Source: Herpetosiphon aurantiacus DSM 785
GTDB lineage: Bacteria; Chloroflexota; Chloroflexia; Chloroflexales; Herpetosiphonaceae
Assembly: GCA_000018565.1 (NCBI GenBank)
Contig: CP000875.1
Location: 2,061,199 to 2,125,198 of the forward strand
Direction: 5' to 3'
Length of the DNA: 64,000 nucleotides
Part shown: positions 17,647 through 26,067 of the stretch, one piece after another
Layout: the number at the start of each line of letters is the position of its first letter
How positions within the stretch are numbered: the stretch's first letter is position 1
Program-made: the position numbers and the translations under genes
The notes under the pieces: model-generated
What the model saw: the letters and a program-made list of their open reading frames with translations, nothing else
Databases searched by the model: none
What the model was told of the DNA's origin: nothing

Positions 17647-17660
17647 GCTGTCTTTTTTGA

Positions 17661-17721
17661 TCAATAGCGTAACGTTCTTGCCGTGTGATACGTGTATCCA
17701 ACAAGAACGTTACGCTATTGA
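17661..17721 (+). terminator. 20-bp perfect hairpin ending the tail operon
   Basis: The 20-nt arms at 17661-17680 and 17702-17721 are exact reverse complements around a 21-nt loop. The loop itself contains a small palindrome (gatac-gt-gtatc). It follows the last tail gene by 15 nt. There is no clean T run after it, so it may end transcription, protect the 3' end or act as a processing site. Confidence 0.65.
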
Positions 17722-17754
17722 TTATTTAACCAGTACAAAAAGCAGAGGTTGATT

Positions 17755-18696
17755 ATGAATGAAGAATGGGATATTCACAGTAGCCAACGGCCATCAATTC
17801 GCCAATTTATTGATCTTGCCAAACGCGAACATGATGCCGCAATGCAAGCCTTAGAACCAGACCCTAACGCTGACCCATTAACCCAGCTTGATCTGCAATG
17901 GGCTAAAGAAAGCATAAAATATACAACATCACAGCGATCACAATTTGGGATTGCAGTCAAACAAAAGCCTCAGCCATTTATGCTGATGGGATTCACGCTC
18001 GTTTTTATTGTAATTACGAGCATACTGGTTGTATTTAAAGTCTATTGTATTAGCTTTTTCTTCTTGCCGTTCATCATTCTGATGCTGTTTGGTGTGCGGC
18101 ATCAATTGCGTTTTGCCAAGGCGCAAAAGGATTATTTGGCTAAGCGTACCCAATTAATTGCCCAATTGGGTTTAAAACCTGAGCAAGTTCCGTTAGCTCC
18201 AGTCGTAGAAAAACCGCTGGTTCATCGTACTCCATTGCTTTCGGCGGAATCGCAAATTCGCCAACTGCAACATCATTATCATGGAATTCACGATCAAGAA
18301 CAATATCGCCGTTCAGTTAAAAGCATTATTGCCAACGCCCCTGAGCACGAGCGCGATTATCTCAGAGCTTTGGCGGCAATCGAAGCTGAATGGGTTCAAG
18401 CGCGACTTAAATATATTCGCTTTGAAAATGGCCGTCGTGAACAAAGAATTCCACAAGCAATGAATCAATGGCTTATATTGATTGTTTGTGTTGTTTTTGC
18501 GGCTGTTGGATTTTTAAGCTATTTCCCATCTGGCAACTGGTTTAACTTGAGTATTTGGATTGCCATTCCTAGTGTGATTGCAATTGTGGCAATTCAATCA
18601 ACTAAAAATACCAAAAAATATCGTGAATTAGAGCAATATTACGCCGAAAAACGCAACCAATTGCAAAGCCGCTTTCGCAATCGAACACCTTTCTAA
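17755..18696 (+). CDS. Four-helix membrane protein, paralogue 1 of 3
   Basis: A 313-residue membrane protein of no family I recognise. Two halves repeat one layout. The first has a soluble ALEPDPNADPLTQLDLQWAK segment with an LxxxW....IKY motif, two transmembrane helices (about residues 75-115) and a charged FAKAQKDYLAKRTQLI helix. The second has a linker ending YLRALAAIEAEWVQARLKY, two more transmembrane helices (about 240-280) and ELEQYYAEKRNQLQSRF. ATG 17755 has AGAGG 6 nt upstream; the in-frame TTG at 17749 is rejected. Two paralogues follow directly. No signal peptide or enzyme motif is visible. Location after the injection operon suggests, but does not show, a link to it. Confidence 0.8.
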   Translation: MNEEWDIHSSQRPSIRQFIDLAKREHDAAMQALEPDPNADPLTQLDLQWAKESIKYTTSQRSQFGIAVKQKPQPFMLMGFTLVFIVITSILVVFKVYCISFFFLPFIILMLFGVRHQLRFAKAQKDYLAKRTQLIAQLGLKPEQVPLAPVVEKPLVHRTPLLSAESQIRQLQHHYHGIHDQEQYRRSVKSIIANAPEHERDYLRALAAIEAEWVQARLKYIRFENGRREQRIPQAMNQWLILIVCVVFAAVGFLSYFPSGNWFNLSIWIAIPSVIAIVAIQSTKNTKKYRELEQYYAEKRNQLQSRFRNRTPF

Positions 18697-18730
18697 TGCT
18701 GGACGCATAAGTTTACAAAATGAATAACGT

Positions 18731-18776
18731 AACCTTCCTGCTAGGGCAACGTATGAAATAACAGGAAGGTTTTTGT
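18731..18776 (+). terminator. Intrinsic terminator after membrane paralogue 1
   Basis: Arms aaccttcctg (18731-18740) and caggaaggtt (18762-18771) pair perfectly over 10 bp around a 21-nt loop and run into a T-rich tail (tttttgttgttt). This is the best-formed intrinsic terminator of the region, so paralogue 2 probably needs its own promoter or read-through. Confidence 0.8.
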
Positions 18777-18818
18777 TGTTTAAATGACCGAAAAACATTC
18801 GATTATGAGGTTAGGAAT

Positions 18819-19745
18819 ATGTTGAAGAAATCTGAAATCCACGAAATGATTGACCAAGCAATCGAAGCCAATAGCGAAGCTGAAAAAGCCCTTGAGCCAG
18901 ACCCAAATGTTGATCCTGTGACTTACCTTGACCAACAATGGCGACAAGAGCGTGCAAAATATGTTGGGGTCTATTATCTTGATCATTCTCGTTCTATGGG
19001 GAATCCACTTGCCCTAGTAATATTTTTCTTCATGTGTTTTGGCGCAGGCATTATGTTATGGATTGAAGCGAGTAGGCTTCCAATCAGCATGTTCTATTGT
19101 GTATCAATCTTTTTTATCTTGACGAGCTTGTTAATCCTTTGGGCTCTGCGTAATGCAATCATGCTGATGCTCGCTGAACGACGTTACTTAAAAAAACGAG
19201 CTATCTTGATCAAACAGTATGGTGATCCTACTTTAATTGTTGAGTTGCCAGTTGCAACGCGACGTTTAGGCTATTCATGGCCGAAAAATAGCCGATCAGA
19301 AGCTGAAACGCGATTTCATGAGCTGCAAGCTGAGTATTATGATGTTTCAACGCGTGATCAAGCCTATAATGAGCAAATTCAGCGACTGATTGCCCATACA
19401 CCTGCACCCGATCAGCGGTATCTCACTGAACTAGCCCAACTAGAGCAGCGCTGGGTTAAGCAGCGATTTAGTTATCTAGAATATGATAATCGAGCGAGAT
19501 ATTATCAATCACCTAGCTTGTTTGGGGCTTGGATTGTATTGGGATTAGGCTTGGGGTTGGTTGGTTTTGGTGTGATGTTGGCTGTTGAAGGGCATAAATT
19601 GCTCTATCCGATGCTGTGTTGTGCTTTTGGCCTGCTTATGGTGCTAAGTTTTTCAACGATCCGTAAGCAAGCGACAGAGCTTGATCAGGCTGAGCAACAC
19701 TATTTTGCCCAACGCCAACGAATTAGCCACGATTATGGGCGCTAA
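18819..19745 (+). CDS. Four-helix membrane protein, paralogue 2 of 3
   Basis: A 308-residue paralogue of the preceding gene with the same two-fold layout. Its N-terminal half has KALEPDPNVDPVTYLDQQW and QERAKYVGV, two transmembrane helices and LAERRYLKKRAILIKQYG. Its C-terminal half has YLTELAQLEQRWVKQRFSYLEYDN, two transmembrane helices and ELDQAEQHYFAQRQRI. The connecting region (ETRFHELQAEYYDVSTRDQAY, then IQRLIAHTPAPDQRYL) is conserved in all three copies. ATG 18819 follows GAGGTTAGGA. The end overlaps an alternative early start of paralogue 3. The function is unknown. Conservation of charged juxtamembrane helices suggests a structural or assembly role rather than transport. Confidence 0.8.
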   Translation: MLKKSEIHEMIDQAIEANSEAEKALEPDPNVDPVTYLDQQWRQERAKYVGVYYLDHSRSMGNPLALVIFFFMCFGAGIMLWIEASRLPISMFYCVSIFFILTSLLILWALRNAIMLMLAERRYLKKRAILIKQYGDPTLIVELPVATRRLGYSWPKNSRSEAETRFHELQAEYYDVSTRDQAYNEQIQRLIAHTPAPDQRYLTELAQLEQRWVKQRFSYLEYDNRARYYQSPSLFGAWIVLGLGLGLVGFGVMLAVEGHKLLYPMLCCAFGLLMVLSFSTIRKQATELDQAEQHYFAQRQRISHDYGR

Positions 19746-19791
19746 AACTAAAGATATTATCGTTGTTAATGCTTTCGATGAGGTGTATCTG

Positions 19792-20721
19792 ATGCAAAAA
19801 ACAACCAATGATCATGACCCTTTGGCCGAACTCGATCGACAATGGGACCAAGAGCGAATTGGCTATGTTGGGGTGCATAACGCTGATCGACGGATCAAGA
19901 TTGCGAGTTTATCAGTTGTCGGATCACTTTTATTTTTCTTTATTCTGGCTGGAGCAGCGTTTTTAAAAGAGGGCATTAATCAAGGCGATGTTCAATTTTT
20001 CTTAGCAACGCTTTTAATTTTTGGCTTTAGTTTAGTTTTAGGTTTTGGGCTTCATGCAATTATTCGCTTAAGATTAGCTGAAAGGCGCTATTTAAAAAAG
20101 CGAGCTAAATTACTCCATACGCTTCCAGCATTAGCACAAACAAAACCATTACAATATTCATACCGCATCTCTTCGCCATTAAATCCTCAATCGGCGCAAT
20201 GGACTGCGGCTGAAACTCAAATTTACACCTTGCAAGAGTTACATTATGCCGAACCAAAGCGTGATAAAGCCTATGCTGCGGCAATTCAAAAGATTATCGT
20301 TGATGCCCCGAAGTCTGAACAAGCTTATCTTAGCGAATTAGTTCAATTAGAACAACGTTGGGTTGTAGAGCGGCTGCGATATCGTAATATTCAACCCTAT
20401 TATCAGCATTATCATTATAGGCAACTTGCTAATGAGGATGAGGTGAGCTACCCGCTACCTATGAAAACGTGGATGGTGTTAGTGATTGGCATTGCCTTGT
20501 TGGGGTTGGGCTGCATGCTTGCCTGGAATGGCTCAACTACATGGTTGAATATCCTTTTAGTATGTTCATTTGGGTTGGTTTGGATTTTCACAGCCAGGGA
20601 GCTTTATCGAATTAGTCCAAACTTGCAGCGAGCTGAACAGAACTATATTAACAACCAATATGCGTTGGCCCAAAAACATGATCGGTTGGCCAGCTCAAGC
20701 GATCTGGGCTTGCGTGGTTAA
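19792..20721 (+). CDS. Four-helix membrane protein, paralogue 3 of 3
   Basis: A 309-residue paralogue. It carries DPLAELDRQWDQERIGYVGV, two transmembrane helices, RLAERRYLKKRAKLL, the linker ETQIYTLQELHYAEPKRDKAY, YLSELVQLEQRWVVERLRY, two more helices and NLQRAEQNYINNQYALA. ATG 19792 is preferred because GAGG lies 8 nt upstream and the resulting N-terminus matches the paralogues in length. ATG 19735 is in frame, overlaps the previous stop and cannot be excluded. It resembles paralogue 2 (KYVGV/GYVGV, AERRYLKKRA) more than paralogue 1, which suggests stepwise tandem duplication. Confidence 0.8.
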   Translation: MQKTTNDHDPLAELDRQWDQERIGYVGVHNADRRIKIASLSVVGSLLFFFILAGAAFLKEGINQGDVQFFLATLLIFGFSLVLGFGLHAIIRLRLAERRYLKKRAKLLHTLPALAQTKPLQYSYRISSPLNPQSAQWTAAETQIYTLQELHYAEPKRDKAYAAAIQKIIVDAPKSEQAYLSELVQLEQRWVVERLRYRNIQPYYQHYHYRQLANEDEVSYPLPMKTWMVLVIGIALLGLGCMLAWNGSTTWLNILLVCSFGLVWIFTARELYRISPNLQRAEQNYINNQYALAQKHDRLASSSDLGLRG

Positions 20722-20741
20722 TCGCAATCAGATCGCTTGAG
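20694..20741. terminator. Bidirectional hairpin terminator between convergent genes
   Basis: Arms ctcaagcgatctg (20694-20706) and cagatcgcttgag (20729-20741) are exact complements over 13 bp with a 22-nt loop that contains the stop codon of membrane paralogue 3. It sits between that gene and the oppositely oriented 55-residue gene. T-rich sequence follows on the plus side (20752-20765). Confidence 0.65.
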
Positions 20742-20750
20742 TTCAATTAT

Positions 20751-20918
20751 TTAGCGTTTTTGTTCGCCTTCAGCTGCCTGACGACGCAATAATTCGAGGA
20801 TTTTGGTTTGAGGTAAGCCAGTTTGGGCGGCTAAACGGGCTAACTCTTGAGCAAGATCACGCGGATTCAGCGCCAAGATCCGTTTGGCTTCGGTGGCTTG
20901 GGTCTTTTTATCAATCAT
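20751..20918 (-). CDS. Small helical protein, possible DNA-binding
   Basis: A 55-residue protein starting MIDKKTQATEAKRILALNP and ending GEQKR. The start ATG (20918) has AGGAG 7 nt upstream, which strongly supports a real gene. The middle (LAQELARLAAQTGLPQTKIL, then ELLRRQ) has the spacing of a helix-turn-helix or ribbon-helix-helix-like pair, but this is too short to be diagnostic. It is convergent with the membrane-protein genes. It could be a regulator of the neighbouring genes or an unrelated small protein. Confidence 0.75.
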   Translation of the reverse strand: MIDKKTQATEAKRILALNPRDLAQELARLAAQTGLPQTKILELLRRQAAEGEQKR

Positions 20919-20989
20919 CGCGGAACTCCTATATTGGCTCTAGTTGAGTTAGGCTTATTGTAGCGCAAATAGATTAAGCCTCAACATAG

Positions 20990-22000
20990 TTAGCGTTTAA
21001 TCCGTTTGAGGATGCGCATAATCCGACCATTATTGATTGTTTGTAAATGCTGCTCAAGCTGGGCGATGTGTTCATTTTTGGTCTTGAGGGTTGTTTCGAG
21101 ATGCTGTACATAGGCATTCATGCTTTCGAGCGTTTGGGCAATTGCGGCATGATCGTGCTCGAACCAAGCGAGTTTTTGGTTGGTTTGCTCACGTTGAGCA
21201 GCGAGTTGTGCTTGTTGATTGGCATTGATAGAGCGTGACGGTTTAGCGGCATAAATGGTCAAAAATAAATATTTAGGTGATTCGTCGCAATAAAATACCT
21301 GCAAACCTGCTTGTTCCAAGACCATGGTTAATGTTTCGGCGGTGTAATGAAATGGGTGTGAGGCACAGAAGATGTGCAACCCATTGCCTTGGCGTATATA
21401 TTCATCGGCAAAGCGATAGGCAGGCACTTGAATTGCCACAACGCCATCGGGCGTAAGTAACTCGCCAAGTTGACGTAACATTTGGACGGGATGGTGCAGA
21501 TGCTCAACCACATGCCAACAGGTAATCAGATCGAATAATTGGCCTTGCGGCAACGATTCGAGATCCGAATAAATTGGTAAGCCAAAGCGTTGTCGGGCTT
21601 CTGCCGCTGAAACTTGCGAGAGCTCGACTCCAAATGGTTGCCAGCCACGACGAGCCGCAGCGGCCAATAGATAGCCGCGATTACAGCCAACATCCAGAAT
21701 TGAACCTGGTTTAAGCTGAGTCATGGATTCAAGCCAGGCAATAATGCCTTCGCGATCATGGACGGCCTTGGCTTGTTGTTCAGCATCATACAGATAGACT
21801 TCGCTACTATCTTCAAGCATATGGATGCCTTCTAAGGTAAGCCGTGGGTTAAGGTAGACGATTGAGCAATTCAGACATTGATGCACCGATAAACCTTCTT
21901 CGATATGTGGTTCGGGAAAATGCCCAACGAAACGAGCCTCAGGATGCTGGCAGATTGGGCATCCAGGGATTTGCTCGGTTGGTAAAAATTGCGTTGTCAC
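20990..22000 (-). CDS. Class I SAM-dependent methyltransferase with N-terminal zinc ribbon
   Basis: A 336-residue protein with four cysteines in a zinc-knuckle arrangement (C14, C17, C42, C45; CPIC...CLNC). A Rossmann methyltransferase domain follows, with motif I ILDVGCNRGYLL at 101-112, the acidic end of strand 2 at FGVELSQ and motif IV DLITCWHVVEHLHHP. The last 60 residues form a coiled coil (LETTLKTKNEHIAQLEQHLQ) and a basic tail. Such proteins methylate sugars or glycolipids in surface-polysaccharide loci. The divergent glycosyltransferase and the glycosylphosphotransferase beyond it support that setting. The start is GTG with AAGGAT upstream. Confidence 0.85.
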   Translation of the reverse strand: MTTQFLPTEQIPGCPICQHPEARFVGHFPEPHIEEGLSVHQCLNCSIVYLNPRLTLEGIHMLEDSSEVYLYDAEQQAKAVHDREGIIAWLESMTQLKPGSILDVGCNRGYLLAAAARRGWQPFGVELSQVSAAEARQRFGLPIYSDLESLPQGQLFDLITCWHVVEHLHHPVQMLRQLGELLTPDGVVAIQVPAYRFADEYIRQGNGLHIFCASHPFHYTAETLTMVLEQAGLQVFYCDESPKYLFLTIYAAKPSRSINANQQAQLAAQREQTNQKLAWFEHDHAAIAQTLESMNAYVQHLETTLKTKNEHIAQLEQHLQTINNGRIMRILKRIKR

Positions 22001-22157
22001 GAAAAGATCCTTTCCACTGCTAGCTCCATTTAATCAAGCGTCGCTTAGGGGCTGGTACGCAGCCCATTATACCAAAGCAGAATCAAGGCATTTTGCTGGG
22101 GTTTGTTACCCGAATGATACAATTGACCACGCTATTTTGCAGTATAATTGGCAGGCT

Positions 22158-23078
22158 ATGAACCATATTGCTGTTGTGATTCTCAATTTTAATTCGGGCG
22201 ATGTCCTGAAGCCGTGTTTAGCCTCACTTGCCGACCAAGATTGGAATGGTCGGCTTGATGTGTGGGTGGTCGATAATGCTTCATCCGACGAGAGCGTGGC
22301 CATGGTGCGCGAGGCGTTTCCATGGGTGCGGTTAATTGCCTCGCCGCAAAATAGTGGCTTTTCGGCGGGCAATAATCTTGCTTTGCGCCAGATTTTGGCC
22401 GAAACTCCAACTCCTGAGGCTGTGTTGGTGCTTAACCCCGATACGGTTGTGCCAACGAATGGTATTGCGGGCATGGTTGAGGCCTTAGTTGAACGCCCAA
22501 AAGCAGGCATTGTCGGGCCAAAATTGGTGCTAGCCGATGGCTCGCTCGATTTAGCATGTCGGCGGGCGTTTCCTTCAGCCGAGGTAGCACTCTACCGTAT
22601 GATTGGTTTATCGAAGCTATTTCCCCGTTCGCCGCGCTTTGGCCGCTACAACATGACCTACCTCGACCCTGATCAAGCCACCGAGGTTGATTCGATTGTT
22701 GGGGCGGCGATGTTGTTGCGGACTGAGGTTTTGCGCGATGTAGGCTTGCTCGATGAAGCCTTTTTTATGTATGGCGAAGATATTGATTGGTGCTATCGAA
22801 CAAAAAGCTATGGCTGGCAAGTTTGGTATGATCCACGGGTGACGATTTTGCACTATAAACGGGTTTCGAGCACTCGTCGCGCCGTGCCATCAATTCGGGC
22901 TTTTTATGATGCCATGCGGATTTTTCACCGCAAACATTATGAAGCAACTACATTGGCCCCATTGAATTGGCTGATTTACCTTGGAATTACCCTAAAAGAA
23001 TGGCAAGCGCTGGTGCGTAATCGATTGCGCCCATTAGCCTCACGACGAGCAACCCATGGCAACAACCACAATGCTTAA
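22158..23078 (+). CDS. Family 2 glycosyltransferase, rhamnosyltransferase-like
   Basis: A 306-residue GT-A enzyme with the family-2 opening (AVVILNFNSGDVLKPCLASL), the nucleotide-binding VVDNASSDES motif, NSGFSAGNNLAL, the acidic NPDTVVPT segment and the downstream GAAMLLRTEVLRDVGLLDEAFFMYGEDIDWCYR block typical of WbbL-type rhamnosyltransferases. It transfers an NDP-sugar onto a lipid-linked or polysaccharide acceptor at the inner face of the membrane. ATG 22158 is chosen from its homology start. The gene overlaps the next by 23 nt, so the pair is probably one unit for surface polysaccharide or glycolipid synthesis. Confidence 0.9.
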   Translation: MNHIAVVILNFNSGDVLKPCLASLADQDWNGRLDVWVVDNASSDESVAMVREAFPWVRLIASPQNSGFSAGNNLALRQILAETPTPEAVLVLNPDTVVPTNGIAGMVEALVERPKAGIVGPKLVLADGSLDLACRRAFPSAEVALYRMIGLSKLFPRSPRFGRYNMTYLDPDQATEVDSIVGAAMLLRTEVLRDVGLLDEAFFMYGEDIDWCYRTKSYGWQVWYDPRVTILHYKRVSSTRRAVPSIRAFYDAMRIFHRKHYEATTLAPLNWLIYLGITLKEWQALVRNRLRPLASRRATHGNNHNA

Positions 23079-24492
23079 TCAAACAACCGTTGTTACGCGT
23101 CGTTATCGCTATGTTGTGCTGTTGCTGCTGATGGGCTGCGATATTATTGGCGTGAACGGCGGTTTTTTTCTGGCCTACTACCTTAATCTTGAAGCGATTG
23201 TGCGCGAATTTCAGCCACCAAGCGTTGGTCAGGTGTTGCTGACCTTGGCCGTGCTGAATGCTTTATTTGGCACGCTCTTCACGGCGAACGGGCTGTATCG
23301 TATGCAGCGCGGTGGCTCGCGGATCGACGAAGGCTACCATATTTTTCGGGCGATTTCGATCGGCACCATCATGTTTATCGCCCTGAATACCTTGTTTCCG
23401 ATAATTAATATCACCACGCTAACCCTTGTTTATGGCTGGATTTTGGCAACAATTGGCACGACAATCTTGCGCTTGATCTATCATCGGGCGATTGGTCAAT
23501 TACGCTTGCGCGGCTATGATACACGGCGGGTTTTGATTATTGGTGCTGGGGAAATTGGCCAATTGGTCTATCGCCAAATGAGCAAAGCACCAAGTCTTGG
23601 CTACCAAATTATTGGCTTTCTCTCCGATGACGTACCAACGGGTCAGCAAGTTGTCGATGATGTTCCAGTCTTGGGCAAACGGGCCAAACTTGGTTTAGCG
23701 GTGCGCACCTGCGCGATCGACGAGGTGATTATTGCGCTCAGCGGGGCTTCTTATAACGATGTTTTTGCGTTGATTTCGCAAGTTGAGGATGAGAGCGTTT
23801 CGATCAAAATCTATCCTGATGCGTTTCAACTGATTACCAATAACGAGGTTTCGGTTGGCGAATTAAGTGGTTTGCCGTTGATCACCGTGCGGGCTGTGCC
23901 ACTTGACCGTCAGTTAAACCGCACGGTCAAGCGTTTATTGGACATTGCGGTTTCAGCGGCAGCCTTGGTCATGCTTGCACCATTGTTACTGCTCATTGGC
24001 ATTTTGATCAAGATTGATTCGCCAGGTCCAGCATTTTTTATTCAAGAGCGGGTTGGCCGCGACGGCAGGCCATTTAAAATGATTAAATATCGTTCGATGC
24101 GGCTTGATGCTGAAAAACTTGGTACTTGGACAACCCCGAATGATGATCGCCGTACCCGCCTAGGCACATTTTTGCGGCGCTTTTCGATTGATGAATTGCC
24201 ACAATTTATCAATGTGTTGTTGGGCGATATGAGTGTGGTTGGGCCACGGCCTGAACAGCCGCGCTATGTTGCCCAATTTAGTGAACAAATCCCCCGTTAT
24301 ATGCATCGGCACCGTGAAAAAGCTGGTATTACTGGTTGGGCACAAGTTAATGGTCTTCGCGGTGATACCTCAATCGAGGAGCGTACCCGCTACGATCTCT
24401 ACTACATCGAAAATTGGTCACCAATGTTTGACATAAAAATTATTATTCGTACCGCCTATAATGCGATTCGTGGCGATGAAAATGCCTACTAA
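23056..24492 (+). CDS. Exopolysaccharide polyprenyl glycosylphosphotransferase (WcaJ/WbaP-type)
   Basis: A 478-residue membrane enzyme that loads the first sugar-phosphate onto undecaprenyl phosphate. It has four N-terminal transmembrane helices (about 20-150), a CoA-binding-like Rossmann domain (RRVLIIGAGEIGQLVYRQM), a fifth helix (LVMLAPLLLLIGILI) and the C-terminal bacterial sugar-transferase domain with SPGPAFFIQERVGRDGRPF, KYRSM, LRRFSIDELPQ, VGPRPEQP and the ITGWAQVNGLRGDT motif. All key catalytic motifs are intact. ATG 23056 lies inside the preceding gene; an in-frame ATG at 23071 is possible. The sugar specificity (Glc-1-P or Gal-1-P) cannot be read here. Confidence 0.92.
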   Translation: MATTTMLNQTTVVTRRYRYVVLLLLMGCDIIGVNGGFFLAYYLNLEAIVREFQPPSVGQVLLTLAVLNALFGTLFTANGLYRMQRGGSRIDEGYHIFRAISIGTIMFIALNTLFPIINITTLTLVYGWILATIGTTILRLIYHRAIGQLRLRGYDTRRVLIIGAGEIGQLVYRQMSKAPSLGYQIIGFLSDDVPTGQQVVDDVPVLGKRAKLGLAVRTCAIDEVIIALSGASYNDVFALISQVEDESVSIKIYPDAFQLITNNEVSVGELSGLPLITVRAVPLDRQLNRTVKRLLDIAVSAAALVMLAPLLLLIGILIKIDSPGPAFFIQERVGRDGRPFKMIKYRSMRLDAEKLGTWTTPNDDRRTRLGTFLRRFSIDELPQFINVLLGDMSVVGPRPEQPRYVAQFSEQIPRYMHRHREKAGITGWAQVNGLRGDTSIEERTRYDLYYIENWSPMFDIKIIIRTAYNAIRGDENAY

Positions 24493-24591
24493 CCCAAGTA
24501 TTGCTGGTTTTGTTCTAGTAGTTTGTATCAACGCATCGAGCAATTGGCTATCCATGTTAAAATAGCTCATCATTACTTCCGAGGAGCGTGC

Positions 24592-25578
24592 ATGGATTAT
24601 CGTGATTTAGGTCGAACTGGCTGGCAGATTTCGACGATTGGCTTTGGGGCATGGGCGATTGGCGGCGATGCTTGGGGCAAAACCGACGATGCTACCTCGC
24701 TGGCCACAATTCACACAGCGATTGATGCTGGGGTGAATTTTATTGATACTGCTGATGTCTATGGTGATGGCCATTCCGAGCGCCTGATTGCCCAAGTATT
24801 GCGTGAACGTCCAGGCGAGATTGTCGTTGCAACCAAGGCTGGTCGCCGTTTGAATCCGCATACAGCGGCTGGCTATAATCGCGAAAACCTAACTGCCTTT
24901 GTTGAACGTAGTTTGCATAATTTGAATACCGAAGCCCTCGATTTGCTGCAACTGCATTGCCCACCAACCGACGTTTATTCAATGCCCGAAGTCTTCGAGG
25001 TGCTTGATAATTTGGTGCGAGCTGGCAAGGTGCGTTACTACGGTGTAAGTGTCGAGCGCGTCGATGAGGCTTTGGCCGCGATTGAATATCCCAATGTGCA
25101 AAGCGTGCAAATTATCTTCAATCTTTTTCGCTACAAACCAATTGAGCAATTTTTTGCGGCGGCCAAAGCCAAGCGGGTTGGTATTCTGGCGCGGGTTCCC
25201 TTAGCCAGCGGTTTGCTATCAGGCAAAATCAGCGCTGCAACCACGTTTGAAGCTAGCGATCATCGCAATTACAACCGCCATGGCGAATCGTTTGATCAAG
25301 GTGAAACCTTCTCAGGGGTTGATTATGCTACCGGATTGCAAGCCGTTGAGGAATTACACGCTTTAGTGCCAATCGATGTCAGCATGGCCCAATTTGCCTT
25401 GCGCTGGATTTTGATGTTCGATGCGGTGACGACGGCAATTCCTGGGGCCAAAACGCCTGAACAAATGCGAGCCAACGCTGCTGCTGCCGAGCTAGCCCCG
25501 CTCGATGCGGCAACCATGGCCCAAGCCCAAGCGATTTATGATCGTTTGATTCGCCCGTTAGTGCACGAGCGCTGGTAA
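24592..25578 (+). CDS. Aldo/keto reductase
   Basis: A 328-residue (alpha/beta)8-barrel NAD(P)H-dependent oxidoreductase. The catalytic tetrad is complete: D52 and Y57 in FIDTADVYGDGHSE, K82 in VVATKAG and H122 in LLQLHC. The N-terminus (YRDLGRTGWQISTIGFGAW) and the C-terminal cofactor loop (TTAIPGAKTPEQMRANAAA) are those of the YajO/Tas-like subfamily. ATG 24592 has GAGGAG 6 nt upstream; upstream in-frame codons are not supported. The substrate is unknown, and no neighbouring gene suggests a pathway. Confidence 0.92.
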   Translation: MDYRDLGRTGWQISTIGFGAWAIGGDAWGKTDDATSLATIHTAIDAGVNFIDTADVYGDGHSERLIAQVLRERPGEIVVATKAGRRLNPHTAAGYNRENLTAFVERSLHNLNTEALDLLQLHCPPTDVYSMPEVFEVLDNLVRAGKVRYYGVSVERVDEALAAIEYPNVQSVQIIFNLFRYKPIEQFFAAAKAKRVGILARVPLASGLLSGKISAATTFEASDHRNYNRHGESFDQGETFSGVDYATGLQAVEELHALVPIDVSMAQFALRWILMFDAVTTAIPGAKTPEQMRANAAAAELAPLDAATMAQAQAIYDRLIRPLVHERW

Positions 25579-25585
25579 CGAGTTT

Positions 25586-25733
25586 GGGATTAGGGATCAG
25601 AGGCTAGGGTTTAGGGAACGTGGTGGATTATTGACATGATGTTCTTCGATCCACGAAGAGCACGAAGTTACACGAAGGCTTCTCTGTCCAGAACCTGATC
25701 CCTAGCCCCTGATCTCTGAATCCTGCCCCAATT
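25586..25733. repeat. Composite intergenic repeat with inverted ends
   Basis: The ends, gggattagggatcagaggct on the left and the complement of agcccctgatctctgaatcc on the right, form an imperfect inverted repeat. It encloses a 'cttcgtg' family unit (gatccacgaagagcacgaag at about 25650). It fills the gap between two convergent genes and may end both transcripts. Similar 'atccc.agcccc' text occurs near 27920-27950. Confidence 0.6.
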
Positions 25734-25734
25734 A

Positions 25735-26067
25735 TTATCGTGGCCAATACAAGATAATTGCTGCACCAACTAGGGCTAAACAGGCTCCAACTAGGCTTGG
25801 CTGATCCGGCGGATTATGATCGATCAGCCAGCCCCAAGCGAGCGAGAGCACAATAAACACCCCACCATAGGCTGCATAAACCCGCCCAAAACTCCAAACT
25901 TGCGGCTGAAGCGTTGGTAAAAACCCATAGCCAACCAACAAAATTGCCCCTAGTACCCCAAACCAGATCGAGCGATCGGCACGCAGCCACTGCCAAACCA
26001 AATAACCGCCAGCAATTTCGGCCAAGCCCGCCAAGATAAACAATACAACTGCGCGAAATACTTGCAT
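25735..26067 (-). CDS. ynfA: UPF0060 (YnfA-like) small membrane protein
   Basis: A 110-residue protein with four transmembrane helices covering nearly its whole length. The family motifs are clear: LFILAGLAEIAGGYLVWQWLR, then GFLPTLQP, FGRVYAAYGGVFIVLSLAWG and a C-terminal GACLALVGAAIILYWPR. UPF0060/YnfA proteins are small-multidrug-resistance-like membrane proteins of uncertain function. Size and motif order match the family exactly, so the gene looks intact. It is transcribed alone. Confidence 0.92.
   Translation of the reverse strand: MQVFRAVVLFILAGLAEIAGGYLVWQWLRADRSIWFGVLGAILLVGYGFLPTLQPQVWSFGRVYAAYGGVFIVLSLAWGWLIDHNPPDQPSLVGACLALVGAAIILYWPR

Noticed and set aside
22123-22148. TTGACC and TATAAT before the GT2 gene as a promoter
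   Set aside because: Spacer of 14 nt is too short; the TATAAT alone is not enough, and it lies only 9 nt before the start codon.
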